This document shows positions 52,847 to 62,891 of a stretch of DNA of 64,000 bases, piece after piece. The stretch spans positions 20,590 to 84,589 of the forward strand of contig NZ_CBQR020000071.1 in the NCBI RefSeq assembly GCF_000455485.1. The letters are read 5' to 3'. A program made the position numbers and the translations under genes. Each line of letters begins with the position of its first letter. The first letter of the stretch is position 1. The DNA is from Gorillibacterium massiliense. Its GTDB lineage: Bacteria; Bacillota; Bacilli; Paenibacillales; NBRC-103111. Below the pieces are notes generated by a model. The model saw only the letters and a program-made list of their open reading frames with translations, did not search any database and was not told the origin of the DNA.

Positions 52847-53458
52847 ATGCAGCTTTTTCTCAATGAAGTAATCGGCACTCTGGTGCAGCTTATCCTTTTT
52901 TTGATTATCCCGATACTCTGGTGGGGCTTAACGGCGCGGAAGGAAGAAAATTTCTTAAGCTGGATCGGGTTAAAGAAGGTAAAAACAAGAGTCAGGAAGA
53001 AGTTCTGGTATGTATATACGGTATCGGTGTTTTGTTTTATGGTGCTGTCGATTTTTATCCTTTTTCTGGTAAGAGGGACGGAAACGGCCGCATCTGCATT
53101 TACAGCAACGGGTGTATCGGCCTTTCCCGCGGCAATCGTCTATTCATTCGGGCATACGGCTTTAGCGGAGGAACTGTTGTTTCGAGGCTTTTTATGTAAA
53201 CGATTCGTCCTAAAGTTTGGGTTTGTGGCGGGGAACTTCATGCAAAGCACCTTGTTTGGTGTCATGCATGGAGTTATGTTCTATTCCTCTGTCGGACTCG
53301 GCGCGGCGATTCTTATCGTTCTGTTTACGGGTGCTGTTGGATGGTGCTTGGGGTATATCAATGAAAAATGCTCGGATGGCTCCATCTTGCCGGGCTGGAC
53401 GATACACGGAATGGCGAATCTATTTTCGGCGGCGGCTGCAATGTTCACATGGCTATAA
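52847..53458 (+). CDS. CPBP family intramembrane protease
   Basis: ATG 52847 has AAGGAGA upstream. Several membrane segments and the CPBP motifs FGHTALAEELLFRGFL (EExxxR, about residue 105-120), QSTLFGVMHGVMF (about 138) and a final WTIHGMANL are present. It lies 23 bases before a response regulator gene and may belong to that operon. Confidence 0.83.
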   Translation: MQLFLNEVIGTLVQLILFLIIPILWWGLTARKEENFLSWIGLKKVKTRVRKKFWYVYTVSVFCFMVLSIFILFLVRGTETAASAFTATGVSAFPAAIVYSFGHTALAEELLFRGFLCKRFVLKFGFVAGNFMQSTLFGVMHGVMFYSSVGLGAAILIVLFTGAVGWCLGYINEKCSDGSILPGWTIHGMANLFSAAAAMFTWL

Positions 53459-53481
53459 AAGAAAGGAAAAGGTAGCGGATC

Positions 53482-54180
53482 ATGAACTATACCATTTTAG
53501 CGGCTGATGACGAGGTAGAGCTTCTTGATGCATTGGAGCTTTTTCTCCATCGGGAAAAGATAAGGCTGGTCAAGGCGGCAGACGGCATGGAGGCTCTGGT
53601 TCTTTTTCGAAAAGAGAATCCGGATCTGGTATTGCTGGATGTGATGATGCCCGAGCTGGACGGGTTTATGGTTCTGCGCAAGATCCGCGAAACGAGCCAT
53701 GTGCCTGCGATCATGATGACGGCGCGGGCAGAGGATTACAATAAAATTTTGGGTCTGGAGCTAGGCGCCGACGATTATATCACCAAGCCGTATAATCCGA
53801 TGGAGGTTGTGGCCAGGGTGAAGGCGCAGCTTCGGCGAAACTATACTTACGGGGAAGCCCCCGAAAAAAAAGAAACGAGCATCAAAAGATTCGATCTCGT
53901 TCTGGATACGGAGTCCTGTACGGTTCAGAAAAACGGAAACACCATCGCGCTGACGAAAACCGAATATCTCATGCTTCATCTTTTTATGAAGAGTCCCGGC
54001 AGGATTTTTACGAAGCAGCAAATTTTCGAATATGCGTGGGAGGATCTTTTCGGAAGTGATGAAAGTACGGTCATGGTTCATATCAGCAATTTGCGCGCAA
54101 AAATCGAAGAGGACCCGAAGAAACCGGTTATGCTAAAAACGATTAAAGGGCTAGGGTACAAATTTGAAAAAGAAAAATAA
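53482..54180 (+). CDS. OmpR-type response regulator
   Basis: The start ATG has GGAAAAGG upstream. The receiver domain has the acidic pocket DDE, phospho-acceptor LLDVMMPE (Asp near 53) and KPYNPMEV. A winged-helix Trans_reg_C domain follows (about 135-230, with LTKTEYLMLHLFMKSPGRIFTKQQIFEYAW). It overlaps the kinase gene by 17 bases. The target is unknown; the CPBP gene upstream is a candidate. Confidence 0.93.
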   Translation: MNYTILAADDEVELLDALELFLHREKIRLVKAADGMEALVLFRKENPDLVLLDVMMPELDGFMVLRKIRETSHVPAIMMTARAEDYNKILGLELGADDYITKPYNPMEVVARVKAQLRRNYTYGEAPEKKETSIKRFDLVLDTESCTVQKNGNTIALTKTEYLMLHLFMKSPGRIFTKQQIFEYAWEDLFGSDESTVMVHISNLRAKIEEDPKKPVMLKTIKGLGYKFEKEK

Positions 54181-55573
54181 GGCCATGAACAAAAAGGGCA
54201 GTCTGTTCCGGAAGCTTGTCGGGAGCTATATTCTCTTTGCCGGTATTTCTGTTATCAGCATTGTGGCGTGCGTCATTTTGTTTTTGCTTACAGCTTCATC
54301 CGGCAATATAAGCTCGATGCTTCCGTATGATGTAGTCGATCAAAACGGACAAGTAAAGGATATAAAGCCGATCGCTAAGTTTGGCGGTTGGGTGGAAAGG
54401 CTGGATGGAGAATTCCGGGTTGTTCAAGTTTTCGGTGAGAAAGAAACAGCCGATTACAGCTATACTGCCAGCGATCTTCTTGATCTAACCCGTTCCAATA
54501 AAAAATCGGATAATCCTTACATCGGATTCTATGAAAAAGCGGACAGCAACACCGCCTATCTTGTCCTATATCCGAGAAAGAATATTGAAGTTTCCTATAC
54601 GTTCAACCTTGCCCATATTCGCATGACCGGAATGAATGGTATTTTTCTCGTCCTGATGATCGTGCTTTTTATCCTGAATGTGGTCATGCACAGCTTGTAT
54701 GTAAGCCGGAAAATCAAAAAGCCCCTACACCGGATCGCGAAGGGGATGAAGCAGGTGGAAAACGGCGGGAAACAGATCCGGTTAGATTTTGCGACGGAGG
54801 GGGAGTTTACGCAAATTCGGGACGCCTTCAATCTGATGATCGAACGGGTTGAGGCGGAGGAAGCCGAAAAGCGGAGAACCCAGGAAGAGAAAAACCGGAT
54901 GGTGCTGGAGCTGTCCCATGACTTGAAGACGCCAATCGCAACGATTCAAAGCTGCGTCTCCGCATTAAACGAAGGGATTGTGGCGGCGGATGAACTCGAG
55001 AAATACTACGGGATCATTGGAGCGAAGGCGGATAAAGTGAACCAAATGGCGGATGACATGTTTACCATGTTGAAGATGGAAAACGCCGCGTATGTGCCCG
55101 ATCCCGTAAAAATGGATATTTGCGAGTTTATAAGGAGACAATGCGCGGAATCATATGAGGATATCGAGAATGCCGGATTGGAATTGACGGTCACCCTGCC
55201 CGACCGGGCCATCGGAGTTTATCTGGATGAGAAATTGATGGAACGGGTATTCGGGAACCTGCTCGGAAATGCCGTCAAATACAATAAGAGTGGAAAGTCG
55301 GTCTCCGTAACGTTGGATGAGATAGAAGACGCGGTCGAGATTACCGTGGGAGACGATGGAAGCATCGTGGATGCGGAGATAAGGGAAAGGTTGTTTGAAG
55401 CTTTCGTAAAAGGCGACAAGGCGAGGAAATCCAGCGGGGGAACGGGGCTGGGTCTTGCCATTGCCAGAACCATTGTCGCAAAACACGGCGGAAGGATTTC
55501 CTACCGACGGGAACAGAGCCGGAATGAATTCATCATCCGTTTGCCAAAGGGCCAATCCCCCCGCTCGCAGTGA
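54164..55573 (+). CDS. Sensor histidine kinase with HAMP domain
   Basis: TTG 54164 overlaps the regulator gene and is preceded by AGGG; ATG 54185 is the alternative. Two membrane segments (about 18-42 and 155-178) enclose an extracellular domain. HAMP (about 180-235), HisKA (LELSHDLKTPIATIQSCV, His near 251) and HATPase (NLLGNAVKYN, GTGLGLAIART) follow. It pairs with the preceding regulator. Confidence 0.92.
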   Translation: MKKKNKAMNKKGSLFRKLVGSYILFAGISVISIVACVILFLLTASSGNISSMLPYDVVDQNGQVKDIKPIAKFGGWVERLDGEFRVVQVFGEKETADYSYTASDLLDLTRSNKKSDNPYIGFYEKADSNTAYLVLYPRKNIEVSYTFNLAHIRMTGMNGIFLVLMIVLFILNVVMHSLYVSRKIKKPLHRIAKGMKQVENGGKQIRLDFATEGEFTQIRDAFNLMIERVEAEEAEKRRTQEEKNRMVLELSHDLKTPIATIQSCVSALNEGIVAADELEKYYGIIGAKADKVNQMADDMFTMLKMENAAYVPDPVKMDICEFIRRQCAESYEDIENAGLELTVTLPDRAIGVYLDEKLMERVFGNLLGNAVKYNKSGKSVSVTLDEIEDAVEITVGDDGSIVDAEIRERLFEAFVKGDKARKSSGGTGLGLAIARTIVAKHGGRISYRREQSRNEFIIRLPKGQSPRSQ

Positions 55574-55587
55574 CGAGCGGTTTTTTT
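55561..55587 (+). terminator. Intrinsic terminator overlapping the kinase stop
   Basis: CCGCTCG / CGAGCGG perfect stem, 6-base loop, seven T. Confidence 0.88.
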
Positions 55588-55641
55588 GTCTGAAGACAAG
55601 AACATATATCGTTATCGATCCGCGCTCAGTCCGTCCTTCAA

Positions 55642-56190
55642 TCAGTCACAATTTCTCTCCAACAAAGCCCCTAATTGTTCCGCTAATGCTTGATAGGAGA
55701 TCGGTCGTTCATTCATGAACCACCATTCCACGACCCCCACATAAGCAGAAGCCACAAACCTCACGAGCATTTCCTTGTTTAGCCCCTTGTTTTTTCCCCG
55801 GGTGACATCCACCTCATCTTTAAACTCCGCATTCAGAAAATCGAGGAATCGACTGCGAAAATAAGGGGCTCCTTTACTCGCCAACATCATCGAGAAGAAG
55901 GGGTAATTGTCTTCGAAATATTCTGTCCAGATGAGTGACCCGCTGACGAAATCCAAATCGGCTGCCGCCTTACATCGGTCGTCTAGTTCGTTAATATGCG
56001 TTTCGATAAGCTTGTCCAATAAATCGTACTTATCCATGTAGTGAAGATAAATTGTCCCCCGACTGACATTGGCACGGTCGGAAAGGTCTTGAATTGTAAT
56101 GTCGTCAAAGCTCTTTTCCGCCATTAGTTCTAAAACGGCATTTTTAAGGGCATCTTGGGTTTTCTTTATTCTTCGATCAACTTTTGCCAT
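55642..56190 (-). CDS. TetR family transcriptional regulator
   Basis: Minus-strand ATG 56188-56190 (MAKVDRRIKKTQDAL) has GAGGTG upstream. The HTH is SFDDITIQDLSDRANVSRGTIYLHYMDKYDLL (residues 28-59). The C-terminus is of the DhaS/TetR_C_7-like type. It is divergent from the NAD-binding/dehydrogenase cluster and is its likely regulator. Confidence 0.88.
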   Translation of the reverse strand: MAKVDRRIKKTQDALKNAVLELMAEKSFDDITIQDLSDRANVSRGTIYLHYMDKYDLLDKLIETHINELDDRCKAAADLDFVSGSLIWTEYFEDNYPFFSMMLASKGAPYFRSRFLDFLNAEFKDEVDVTRGKNKGLNKEMLVRFVASAYVGVVEWWFMNERPISYQALAEQLGALLERNCD

Positions 56191-56401
56191 AAGAGACACC
56201 TCATTTGTGAGACATAGTAGACAATTTTGCGCCTTTTGTTCATTACTTAACAAACCGAATGGATCTAACCATTGCAGGTTTATTGTTACTGTTTATAATT
56301 TTAGACACAAGTTCATTAATGAATCAAGTTGTATTTTAAAATGCTTGACTTGGAGTTAACTCCAGAATATACACTTATCTTCGATTAAAGGAGTGATAAC
56401 G

Positions 56402-56989
56402 ATGAGCAAGGTTCTGATCCTTGGAGCGAACGGAGGAATTGCCCGTGTGGTCATTGATTTATTCCTTCGGGAAACGGACGCGGAATTAACGCTTTACCTA
56501 CGCAATGCACGACGGCTGAAGCACTTGGAATCCGCTCGTGTAAGGGTCATTGAAGGCAATGTGTTGAATCTTGATGAACTAAAAGAAGCCATGGTCGGGC
56601 AGGATGTCGTGTATGCCAATCTAGCCGGCCAATTAAAACGAATGGCTGAAACCATCGTGGATGCGATGCATGCAACTGGCTTAAGACGACTTATCTTTAT
56701 CAGCTCCATGGGGATTTATGGAGAAGTGCCGGGGGAGAAGTACAAAAGCATATTGGATCCCTATCGGGATTCCGCTGTAGTCATTGAAGCCTCGAATCTT
56801 AATTATACGATTCTAAGACCAGCCTGGTTTACCAATGCTAATGAAGTTGATTATGAGACCACACCTAAAGGGGAATCATTTAAAGGTTCCATTGTATCGC
56901 GTAAAAGTGTAGCAGACTTGGTTGTTAAGCTGGCACTTGATCCCAATTTAGAAGTTCGCCAAAGCATTGGGGTAAATAAACCCGAATAA
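56402..56989 (+). CDS. NAD(P)-binding oxidoreductase (atypical SDR)
   Basis: ATG 56402 has AAGGAGTG upstream. The Rossmann motif is VLILGANGGIARVVIDLFL (residues 4-22), followed by YANLAGQ and LRRLIFISSMGIYG, and YTILRPAWF. It is an NAD(P)H-binding protein of the YwnB/atypical SDR type, about 195 residues. It is first in a cluster of dehydrogenases and aldo/keto reductases. Confidence 0.85.
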   Translation: MSKVLILGANGGIARVVIDLFLRETDAELTLYLRNARRLKHLESARVRVIEGNVLNLDELKEAMVGQDVVYANLAGQLKRMAETIVDAMHATGLRRLIFISSMGIYGEVPGEKYKSILDPYRDSAVVIEASNLNYTILRPAWFTNANEVDYETTPKGESFKGSIVSRKSVADLVVKLALDPNLEVRQSIGVNKPE

Positions 56990-57053
56990 ATTGCGGATTA
57001 TTATAAAAAACATGAGAAATTTAAATCCTTTAAAGAAAGGGTTGTTGTATCAC

Positions 57054-58112
57054 ATGTGCAACCATCATAAAAACATAACTACTCGAGCGCTAAGTGTACC
57101 AAGTGCAAAAGCGCCATTTGAACAAACGACCATAGCACGGAGAGATTTGCGGCCAGACGATGTCTTAATCGATATTAAATATTGCGGCATCTGCCATTCT
57201 GATATTCATAATGCTCATAATGATTTTGGCCGTGGAGTTCTTCCTATGGTTCCGGGTCATGAAATTGCGGGGATTGTTGCTGCTGTAGGTAGTGAGGTGA
57301 CAAAGTTCGCTGTTGGTGATCGGGTCGGCGTGGGCTGTTTTGTAGACTCATGCGGTGAATGTGACTTCTGCCTCAGAGGTGAGGAGCAATTTTGTAGAAA
57401 AGGTGTCGTCGTCGTCTTTAACTCAATTGGCTATGACGGAGAGCTAACATACGGTGGATATAGCCAAAAGATCGTTGTCAAAGACAAGTTTGTTGTCCGT
57501 ATTCCGGACGGCTTGGAACTGGACGCGGCCAGCCCGTTGTTATGCGCAGGTATTACCACGTACTCTCCTCTGAAACATTGGAACGCCGGGCCAGGGAAAA
57601 AGGTTGCCGTTCTGGGAATGGGGGGCCTTGGCCATTTGGCTGTTCAGTTTGCCCATACGATGGGTGCAGAAGTTACTGTACTGAGCCATAGTCAGAACAA
57701 AAAAGACGAAGCCTTTGGCTTCGGTGCAAGTCACTATTATGTGACCACTGATCCCGCAACGTTCACTGAGTTGACTGGTCAATTTGATCTGATTCTAAAC
57801 ACCGTATCTGCGAATATCGATGTTGATGCTTTTCTCTCCATTCTTAATGTGGACGGAGCACTAGTTAATCTTGGTCTGCCAAACAAGCCGGATCAATATC
57901 ATGTTTTTTCCCTATTTGCCGGGCGTCGGATCATTACGGCATCCAATGTTGGCGGGATCAGAGAAACACAAGAGATGCTCGACTTTTCGGCAGAGCACGG
58001 CATCGCTCCTATGATTGAAGTCATTCGTGCCGACCAAGTTGATGAAGCATACGAACGTGTCCTGAGCAGTGATGTGCGGTATCGATTTGTCATCGATATG
58101 GCTACGTTGTAA
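57054..58112 (+). CDS. Zinc alcohol/aldehyde reductase (YahK/AdhA type)
   Basis: ATG 57054 (MCNHHKNITTRALSV) matches family starts; TTG 57042 is possible. Motifs are CGICHSDIHNAHNDFG (catalytic Zn), MVPGHEIAG, the structural-Zn cluster CGECDFCLRGEEQFC and the NADP Rossmann GMGGLGHLAVQFAHTMGAEVTVLS. NADPH-dependent aldehyde reductases of this type detoxify many aldehydes. Confidence 0.92.
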   Translation: MCNHHKNITTRALSVPSAKAPFEQTTIARRDLRPDDVLIDIKYCGICHSDIHNAHNDFGRGVLPMVPGHEIAGIVAAVGSEVTKFAVGDRVGVGCFVDSCGECDFCLRGEEQFCRKGVVVVFNSIGYDGELTYGGYSQKIVVKDKFVVRIPDGLELDAASPLLCAGITTYSPLKHWNAGPGKKVAVLGMGGLGHLAVQFAHTMGAEVTVLSHSQNKKDEAFGFGASHYYVTTDPATFTELTGQFDLILNTVSANIDVDAFLSILNVDGALVNLGLPNKPDQYHVFSLFAGRRIITASNVGGIRETQEMLDFSAEHGIAPMIEVIRADQVDEAYERVLSSDVRYRFVIDMATL

Positions 58113-58210
58113 GAGAATTACAGAAGCAGCCCAGAACCATTCGATAACTCTACTAGAAATGGCGAGGCAACTGCTTGAGAAGGGCGACAAAGAGAAAGAA
58201 GGAATCCGGA

Positions 58211-58606
58211 ATGGAAAATGAACAGCTTAGCAACAGTACCATTTTTCCGTTAGGAGACAAGGTGCAAGCAAACTTTACGGGAGACGCTTACCTAAAGATG
58301 GTGTTTACGGATCCCGAACCACTGAATACCGCAATTGGAAATGTTACCTTTGCTCCAGGAGCTCGCAATAACTGGCATGCTCATCAGGTTGGACAAGTGC
58401 TTTTAGTCACCGGCGGCAAAGGCTGGTACCAGGAAGAAGGTAAAGCAGCCCGATTGCTCCTAACAGGTGATGTAATCAATATTCCACCTAACGTCAAGCA
58501 TTGGCATGGAGCGACCAAAGACAGCTGGTTTGTCCATCTCGCCATGACTCCCGGTGCAACAGAATGGTTTGAAGCAGTCGATGATGAATGGTTTGATCAA
58601 CTGTAA
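58211..58606 (+). CDS. Cupin domain protein
   Basis: ATG 58211 (MENEQLSNSTIFPLG) has GAAGGAA upstream. A single cupin has NNWHAHQVGQVLLVTGGKGWYQEEG (first metal motif, residues 58-82) and LTGDVINIPPNVKHWHGATKD (second). It resembles the small cupins often found beside carboxymuconolactone decarboxylase and aldo/keto reductase genes. Function unproven. Confidence 0.85.
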   Translation: MENEQLSNSTIFPLGDKVQANFTGDAYLKMVFTDPEPLNTAIGNVTFAPGARNNWHAHQVGQVLLVTGGKGWYQEEGKAARLLLTGDVINIPPNVKHWHGATKDSWFVHLAMTPGATEWFEAVDDEWFDQL

Positions 58607-58674
58607 AGATTAACGCTCCGATCTTTTGATCCGATTCCCTTTCTCACAAATTGAATGGATATGGAGGTTATCGA

Positions 58675-59655
58675 ATGGAATACATCAAATTAGGAAATAC
58701 AGGAATGGATGTATCGCGGATTTGCCTTGGCTGCATGAGCTTTGGTGAAGCTCAGCCAGGAGGGCATCAATGGGTGCTCGACGAGGAAAGTAGCCGCCCT
58801 ATCATTAAAAGAGCGCTCGAGCTCGGGATCAACTTCTTTGATACAGCGAACATCTATGCTGGCGGAACCAGCGAAGAGATTGTTGGACGAGCATTAGGAG
58901 ATTATGCGAACCGCGATGAAATTGTCCTCGCCACAAAGGTCTGGGGGCGTATGCATCAAGGTCCCAATGGTGCGGGGCTATCCCGAAAGGCCATTATGAG
59001 CGAAATCGATAAAAGCCTGAAAAGACTTGGGACCGATTATGTGGATCTTTACATTATTCACCGTTGGGACTACAACACGCCCATTGAAGAAACGATGGAA
59101 GGCATGCATGATGTGGTGAAGTCAGGTAAGGCCAGATATATCGGGGCTTCTGCCATGTATGCATGGCAATTTCAAAAGGCTCTGCATGTAGCGGAGAAAA
59201 ATGGCTGGACGCGTTTTGTTTCCATGCAAAATCATCTTAATCTCATCTACCGCGAGGAAGAAAGAGAGATGATGCCGCTTTGTAAGGATCAAAGAATTGC
59301 GGTCACTCCTTATAGTCCGCTTGCATCCGGAAGATTGATTCGCGATTGGTCTGAAACCACTCATCGATCCGAAACCGACAATATTCAAAAATCAAAGTAT
59401 GATGCGACTGCTGATGTCGATCGGTTGATCGTTGAGCGAGTGGTGACAGTGGCAGAGAAGAGAGACGTCCCCCGTAGTCATATTGCACTTGCATGGCTGA
59501 TGCAGAAGGAATCGGTAGCGGCTCCTATTGTGGGCGTAACGAAAATGAAGCAGCTCGAGGACTCAGTAGGTGCACTATCGGTTAAATTAACTTCTGAAGA
59601 AATCTCATTTTTGGAAGAACCGTATGTTCCGCATCCAATCGTGGGAGCCCAGTAA
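58675..59655 (+). CDS. Aldo/keto reductase
   Basis: ATG 58675 has GGAGG upstream. TIM-barrel NADPH enzyme with MDVSRICLGCMSFGEAQPGGHQWVLDEE, NFFDTANIYAGGTSEEIVGRAL (Asp/Tyr of the active site), DYVDLYIIHRWD and TPYSPLASGRL. It belongs to the YajO/GsfB-like group. It should reduce aldehydes or ketones together with its neighbours. Confidence 0.9.
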   Translation: MEYIKLGNTGMDVSRICLGCMSFGEAQPGGHQWVLDEESSRPIIKRALELGINFFDTANIYAGGTSEEIVGRALGDYANRDEIVLATKVWGRMHQGPNGAGLSRKAIMSEIDKSLKRLGTDYVDLYIIHRWDYNTPIEETMEGMHDVVKSGKARYIGASAMYAWQFQKALHVAEKNGWTRFVSMQNHLNLIYREEEREMMPLCKDQRIAVTPYSPLASGRLIRDWSETTHRSETDNIQKSKYDATADVDRLIVERVVTVAEKRDVPRSHIALAWLMQKESVAAPIVGVTKMKQLEDSVGALSVKLTSEEISFLEEPYVPHPIVGAQ

Positions 59656-59670
59656 TAAGGAGGAAAAGAA

Positions 59671-60528
59671 ATGGAATATGTAACCTTAAATAACGGAGTA
59701 AAGATGCCGATTTTAGGCTATGGCGTTTACCAGATTCCCGATCATACGGAATGCGAAAGATGTGTGCTTGATGCCATTAGTGTGGGATACCGGTCCATTG
59801 ATACCGCGCAAGCTTACCGAAATGAAGAAGCTGTAGGTCGTGCAATCCAGAAAAGTGGAGTGCCCAGAGAAGAGTTTTTCATCACGACTAAAGTCTGGAT
59901 TTCTAATGCCGGATATGAAAAAGCCAAAGCATCGATCGAGGAATCCATGAGAAAGCTTCAACTTGATTATCTGGATTTGGTCCTGATTCATCAGCCGTTT
60001 AATGATTATTATGGGACATACCGAGCGATGGTAGAGCTCTATAAGGCAGGAAATATTAAAGCCATCGGAGTTAGTAATTTCTACCCGGACAGATATATCG
60101 ATCTTGTTCAGTTCAGCGAAGTGGTTCCGTCTGTCAACCAGGTGGAAACCCATGTCTTCAACCAGCAGGTCAAAGCCAATGAAATCATGAAGAAATACAA
60201 TACGCAGATCGAATCCTGGGGTCCATTTGCGGAAGGCAGAAACGAACTGTTTACTAATGCAACCTTACAAGAGATCGGCAACAAGTATAACAAATCTACC
60301 GCACAAATCGCTTTGCGTTACTTGATACAGAGAGGCGTGGTGGTGATTCCTAAAACGGTAAATAAAAATCGAATGGAAGAAAACTTCAATGTATTTGATT
60401 TTGAACTGTCAACAGAAGATATGGATCAAATAGCAACTCTGGATACAGGGGAAAGTTCATTTTTCTCCCACCAAGATCCGCAAAGAGTTGAGTTTTTAAC
60501 GAATTATGGCAAAAAAGGGCTGGAATAA
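59671..60528 (+). CDS. Aldo/keto reductase (diketogluconate/methylglyoxal reductase-like)
   Basis: The ATG has AGGAGG upstream, 15 bases after the preceding gene. Motifs are GVYQIPDHTECERCVLDAISVGYRSIDTAQAYRNEEAVGRAI (catalytic Asp/Tyr), TKVWISNAGYEKA, LIHQPFNDYYG and IKAIGVSNFYPDR. It is of the YvgN/DkgA-like group that reduces methylglyoxal and similar carbonyls. Confidence 0.9.
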   Translation: MEYVTLNNGVKMPILGYGVYQIPDHTECERCVLDAISVGYRSIDTAQAYRNEEAVGRAIQKSGVPREEFFITTKVWISNAGYEKAKASIEESMRKLQLDYLDLVLIHQPFNDYYGTYRAMVELYKAGNIKAIGVSNFYPDRYIDLVQFSEVVPSVNQVETHVFNQQVKANEIMKKYNTQIESWGPFAEGRNELFTNATLQEIGNKYNKSTAQIALRYLIQRGVVVIPKTVNKNRMEENFNVFDFELSTEDMDQIATLDTGESSFFSHQDPQRVEFLTNYGKKGLE

Positions 60529-60569
60529 GCGTAAAAGACTTTGGAATTAACGAAGGAGTGGAAAATGGT

Positions 60570-61604
60570 ATGAAAGCAAATATAATGTACGCTGCCGGAG
60601 ATGTTCGCGTAGATGAAGTCGCTGTTCCGAAATTGCAAAAACCTACGGATGCCATTCTAAAGGTGGTTGCTGCCTGCATATGCGGAAGCGACCTGCATCC
60701 TTATCACAACATGCATGCCCATGAGCATGCTGAAGGCGAAGCCATGGGTCATGAAGTGATCGGAAGAATTGAAGAAATGGGGACAGAAGTAGCTGGATTC
60801 AGCAAAGGGGATCTGGTCGTCGTTCCTTTTGCTTATGGCGACAACACCTGTCCGTTTTGCCAGGAAGGATTGATGACTTCATGTGTGCATGGGGGATTCA
60901 TGACCGGCTGCCAGGCGGAGTTTGTTCGAGTGCCTCAAGCACAAGGAAGTATGTTCAAGCTACCTGACGAAATTGATGAGAACTCTCCTTTACTGCCGTC
61001 CCTCTTGACATTGTCGGACGTATACGGCACTGGCTATCATGCGGCGGTGATGGGAGGCGTGAATGAGAATACGACGGTAACCGTTATTGGTGATGGAGCT
61101 GTTGGTCTTCTTGCCGTTCTATCAGCGAAGAAGCTCGGTGCCAAGCAAATTATCCTCATGGGCCGTCATAAGAAGCGGACAGATCTTGGGATGGAATTCG
61201 GCGCCACCCATGTTATTTCTGAGCGCGGAGAGGAGGGCATAGCGAAAGTTCGGGAGCTGACGAATGGGGAAGGAACGCATGTCGTTCTTGAATGTGTCGG
61301 TCTAATGCCTGCTTATGTGATGAGCATTGGGGCCGTTCGGGCAGGAGGAGTCATCAGTCGTGTTGGAGTGCCGCAGTATGAGGAAGCTCCCATCGGATTT
61401 GCAAGTCTTTTCGGTCGTAATATTACGCTTACAGGAGGTCCGGCGCCAACACGTTCATACATGGAGGAATTGCTGCCAGATATCCTTGACGGAACACTTG
61501 AACCTGGTCGTGTTTTTGACGTAACCGTAGATCTAGACGGAGTTCCAGAGGGTTATCGTGCGATGGACAAACGTGAAGCACTTAAAGTATTAATTAGACC
61601 TTAA
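60570..61604 (+). CDS. Zinc-dependent alcohol dehydrogenase
   Basis: ATG 60570 (MKANIMYAAGDVRVDEV) has GAAGGAG upstream. Motifs are CICGSDLHPYHNM, GHEVIGRIEEMG, CPFCQEGLMTSC (fewer structural-Zn Cys than usual) and the Rossmann VIGDGAVGLLAVLSAKKLGAKQIILMGRH. It is of the medium-chain group with formaldehyde-dehydrogenase-like members. It ends the carbonyl cluster. Confidence 0.9.
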   Translation: MKANIMYAAGDVRVDEVAVPKLQKPTDAILKVVAACICGSDLHPYHNMHAHEHAEGEAMGHEVIGRIEEMGTEVAGFSKGDLVVVPFAYGDNTCPFCQEGLMTSCVHGGFMTGCQAEFVRVPQAQGSMFKLPDEIDENSPLLPSLLTLSDVYGTGYHAAVMGGVNENTTVTVIGDGAVGLLAVLSAKKLGAKQIILMGRHKKRTDLGMEFGATHVISERGEEGIAKVRELTNGEGTHVVLECVGLMPAYVMSIGAVRAGGVISRVGVPQYEEAPIGFASLFGRNITLTGGPAPTRSYMEELLPDILDGTLEPGRVFDVTVDLDGVPEGYRAMDKREALKVLIRP

Positions 61605-61662
61605 TAAAGACTTTGGTGCTCAAGAGAAAAAAGGACATCATTTGCTACATTGGCAAGAAAGT

Positions 61663-61690
61663 AAGAGGCTGTCAGATTGACAGCCTCTTT
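61663..61690. terminator. Intrinsic terminator (bidirectional)
   Basis: AAGAGGCTGTC / GACAGCCTCTT perfect stem, five-base loop, T run. Nothing further is recognised between 61691 and 61887. Confidence 0.85.
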
Positions 61691-61887
61691 GCCTTTGTGG
61701 CAACGATCAACGGTTTGCCCAAGCGTATTTCACTTTGCTCATATTCAAGCAGCTGTGGTCAACCCTTTTATCGATTGCCGCTGCATGAAGATCATCCCTA
61801 CTCCCCAAAATCCTTCCCGCGTCACTATTGGCGCGCCAAGGTATTCGATTGCGTGTGAGATGACATTTGGGGCACCGTTCTGTTTCG

Positions 61888-62811
61888 TTACAGATTGACT
61901 TCGCTGAAGGTCGGCATGCCGGCTTGGGCGCCGAACTTGGTGACGGAGAGAGAAGCGGCTCTCACCGCAAAACGGAGGGATTGCTCCAGGCTCCAGCCAG
62001 AAGCAAGGCCGAAGCCCAGGGCGCCGTTCAGGCAATCCCCCGCTCCGGTGGTGTCCACAGCCTGCACGATGGGCGCAGGGATGGTCACCGAACTGCCGTC
62101 TTGCAGATAAGAGGCGCCTTCACGGCCTCGGGTCAGAATTACCGTATGTCCGTAGTGGCGGGCCCATTCGGCCAACCCGTTCTGCCAATCCGCTTCCGCT
62201 TCAGGGGGGGTTGAATTCGCCGGGATGGACTCTCGATAGAAGGCAAACTCCGTTTCGTTGGGCGTAAAGTAATCGGCCAACTCTAGCAGCTCTGCCGGCA
62301 GGTTGCGGGCCGGAGCCGGATTGAGCACGGTCCGCACTCCGGCGGAACGGGCGATGCGAAGAGCAGCTTCCACCGCATCCAGCGGAATCTCCAGTTGTAC
62401 CAGCAAGATGTCCGCCTGGCGGATCGTTTCCGCGGCTTGTTCGACGAGTCCAGGTGTCACTTTGCCATTAGCGCCGGGGACGATGACGATGCAGTTATCC
62501 TGCCGGGTATGCAGGATGGACGCGATGCCGGTAGGCGTGTTCGTAAGACGGGAGACGGTACCGGTGGAGACTCCGTTCTTTTCCAGCTCCGCCAGCATGG
62601 AGCTTCCAAAGGAATCGTCGCCGACGGCGCCGATCATATCGACATGGGCTCCAAGTCGGGCGCAGGCCACCGCTTGATTGGCGCCTTTGCCGCCTGGTAT
62701 ATAGTGGATAGACTCGCCGGTTATCGTCTCTCCCGCCTGGGGCATTCTTTCGGCAGAGACAACCAGATCCAGGTTCAGGCTGCCGACGACGGCGATGCGG
62801 GGACGTTTCAT
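61888..62811 (-). CDS. rbsK: Ribokinase
   Basis: Minus-strand ATG 62809-62811 (MKRPRIAVVGSLNLDLV) has GAGGTG upstream. PfkB signatures are GGKGANQAVACARLGA (residues 38-53) and DTTGAGDCLNGALGFGLASG (about 245). The start pattern SLNLDLVVSAERMPQAGETI is typical of ribokinase. It is placed after a nucleoside hydrolase on the same strand, so ribose freed from nucleosides can be phosphorylated. Confidence 0.9.
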   Translation of the reverse strand: MKRPRIAVVGSLNLDLVVSAERMPQAGETITGESIHYIPGGKGANQAVACARLGAHVDMIGAVGDDSFGSSMLAELEKNGVSTGTVSRLTNTPTGIASILHTRQDNCIVIVPGANGKVTPGLVEQAAETIRQADILLVQLEIPLDAVEAALRIARSAGVRTVLNPAPARNLPAELLELADYFTPNETEFAFYRESIPANSTPPEAEADWQNGLAEWARHYGHTVILTRGREGASYLQDGSSVTIPAPIVQAVDTTGAGDCLNGALGFGLASGWSLEQSLRFAVRAASLSVTKFGAQAGMPTFSEVNL

Positions 62812-62891
62812 TGGGAACACCTCATTGATTCGAGTGGATTAATCACAATTTGTACATGGATTCGTTTCTAAGCCGTTTCATACAAGCCAGT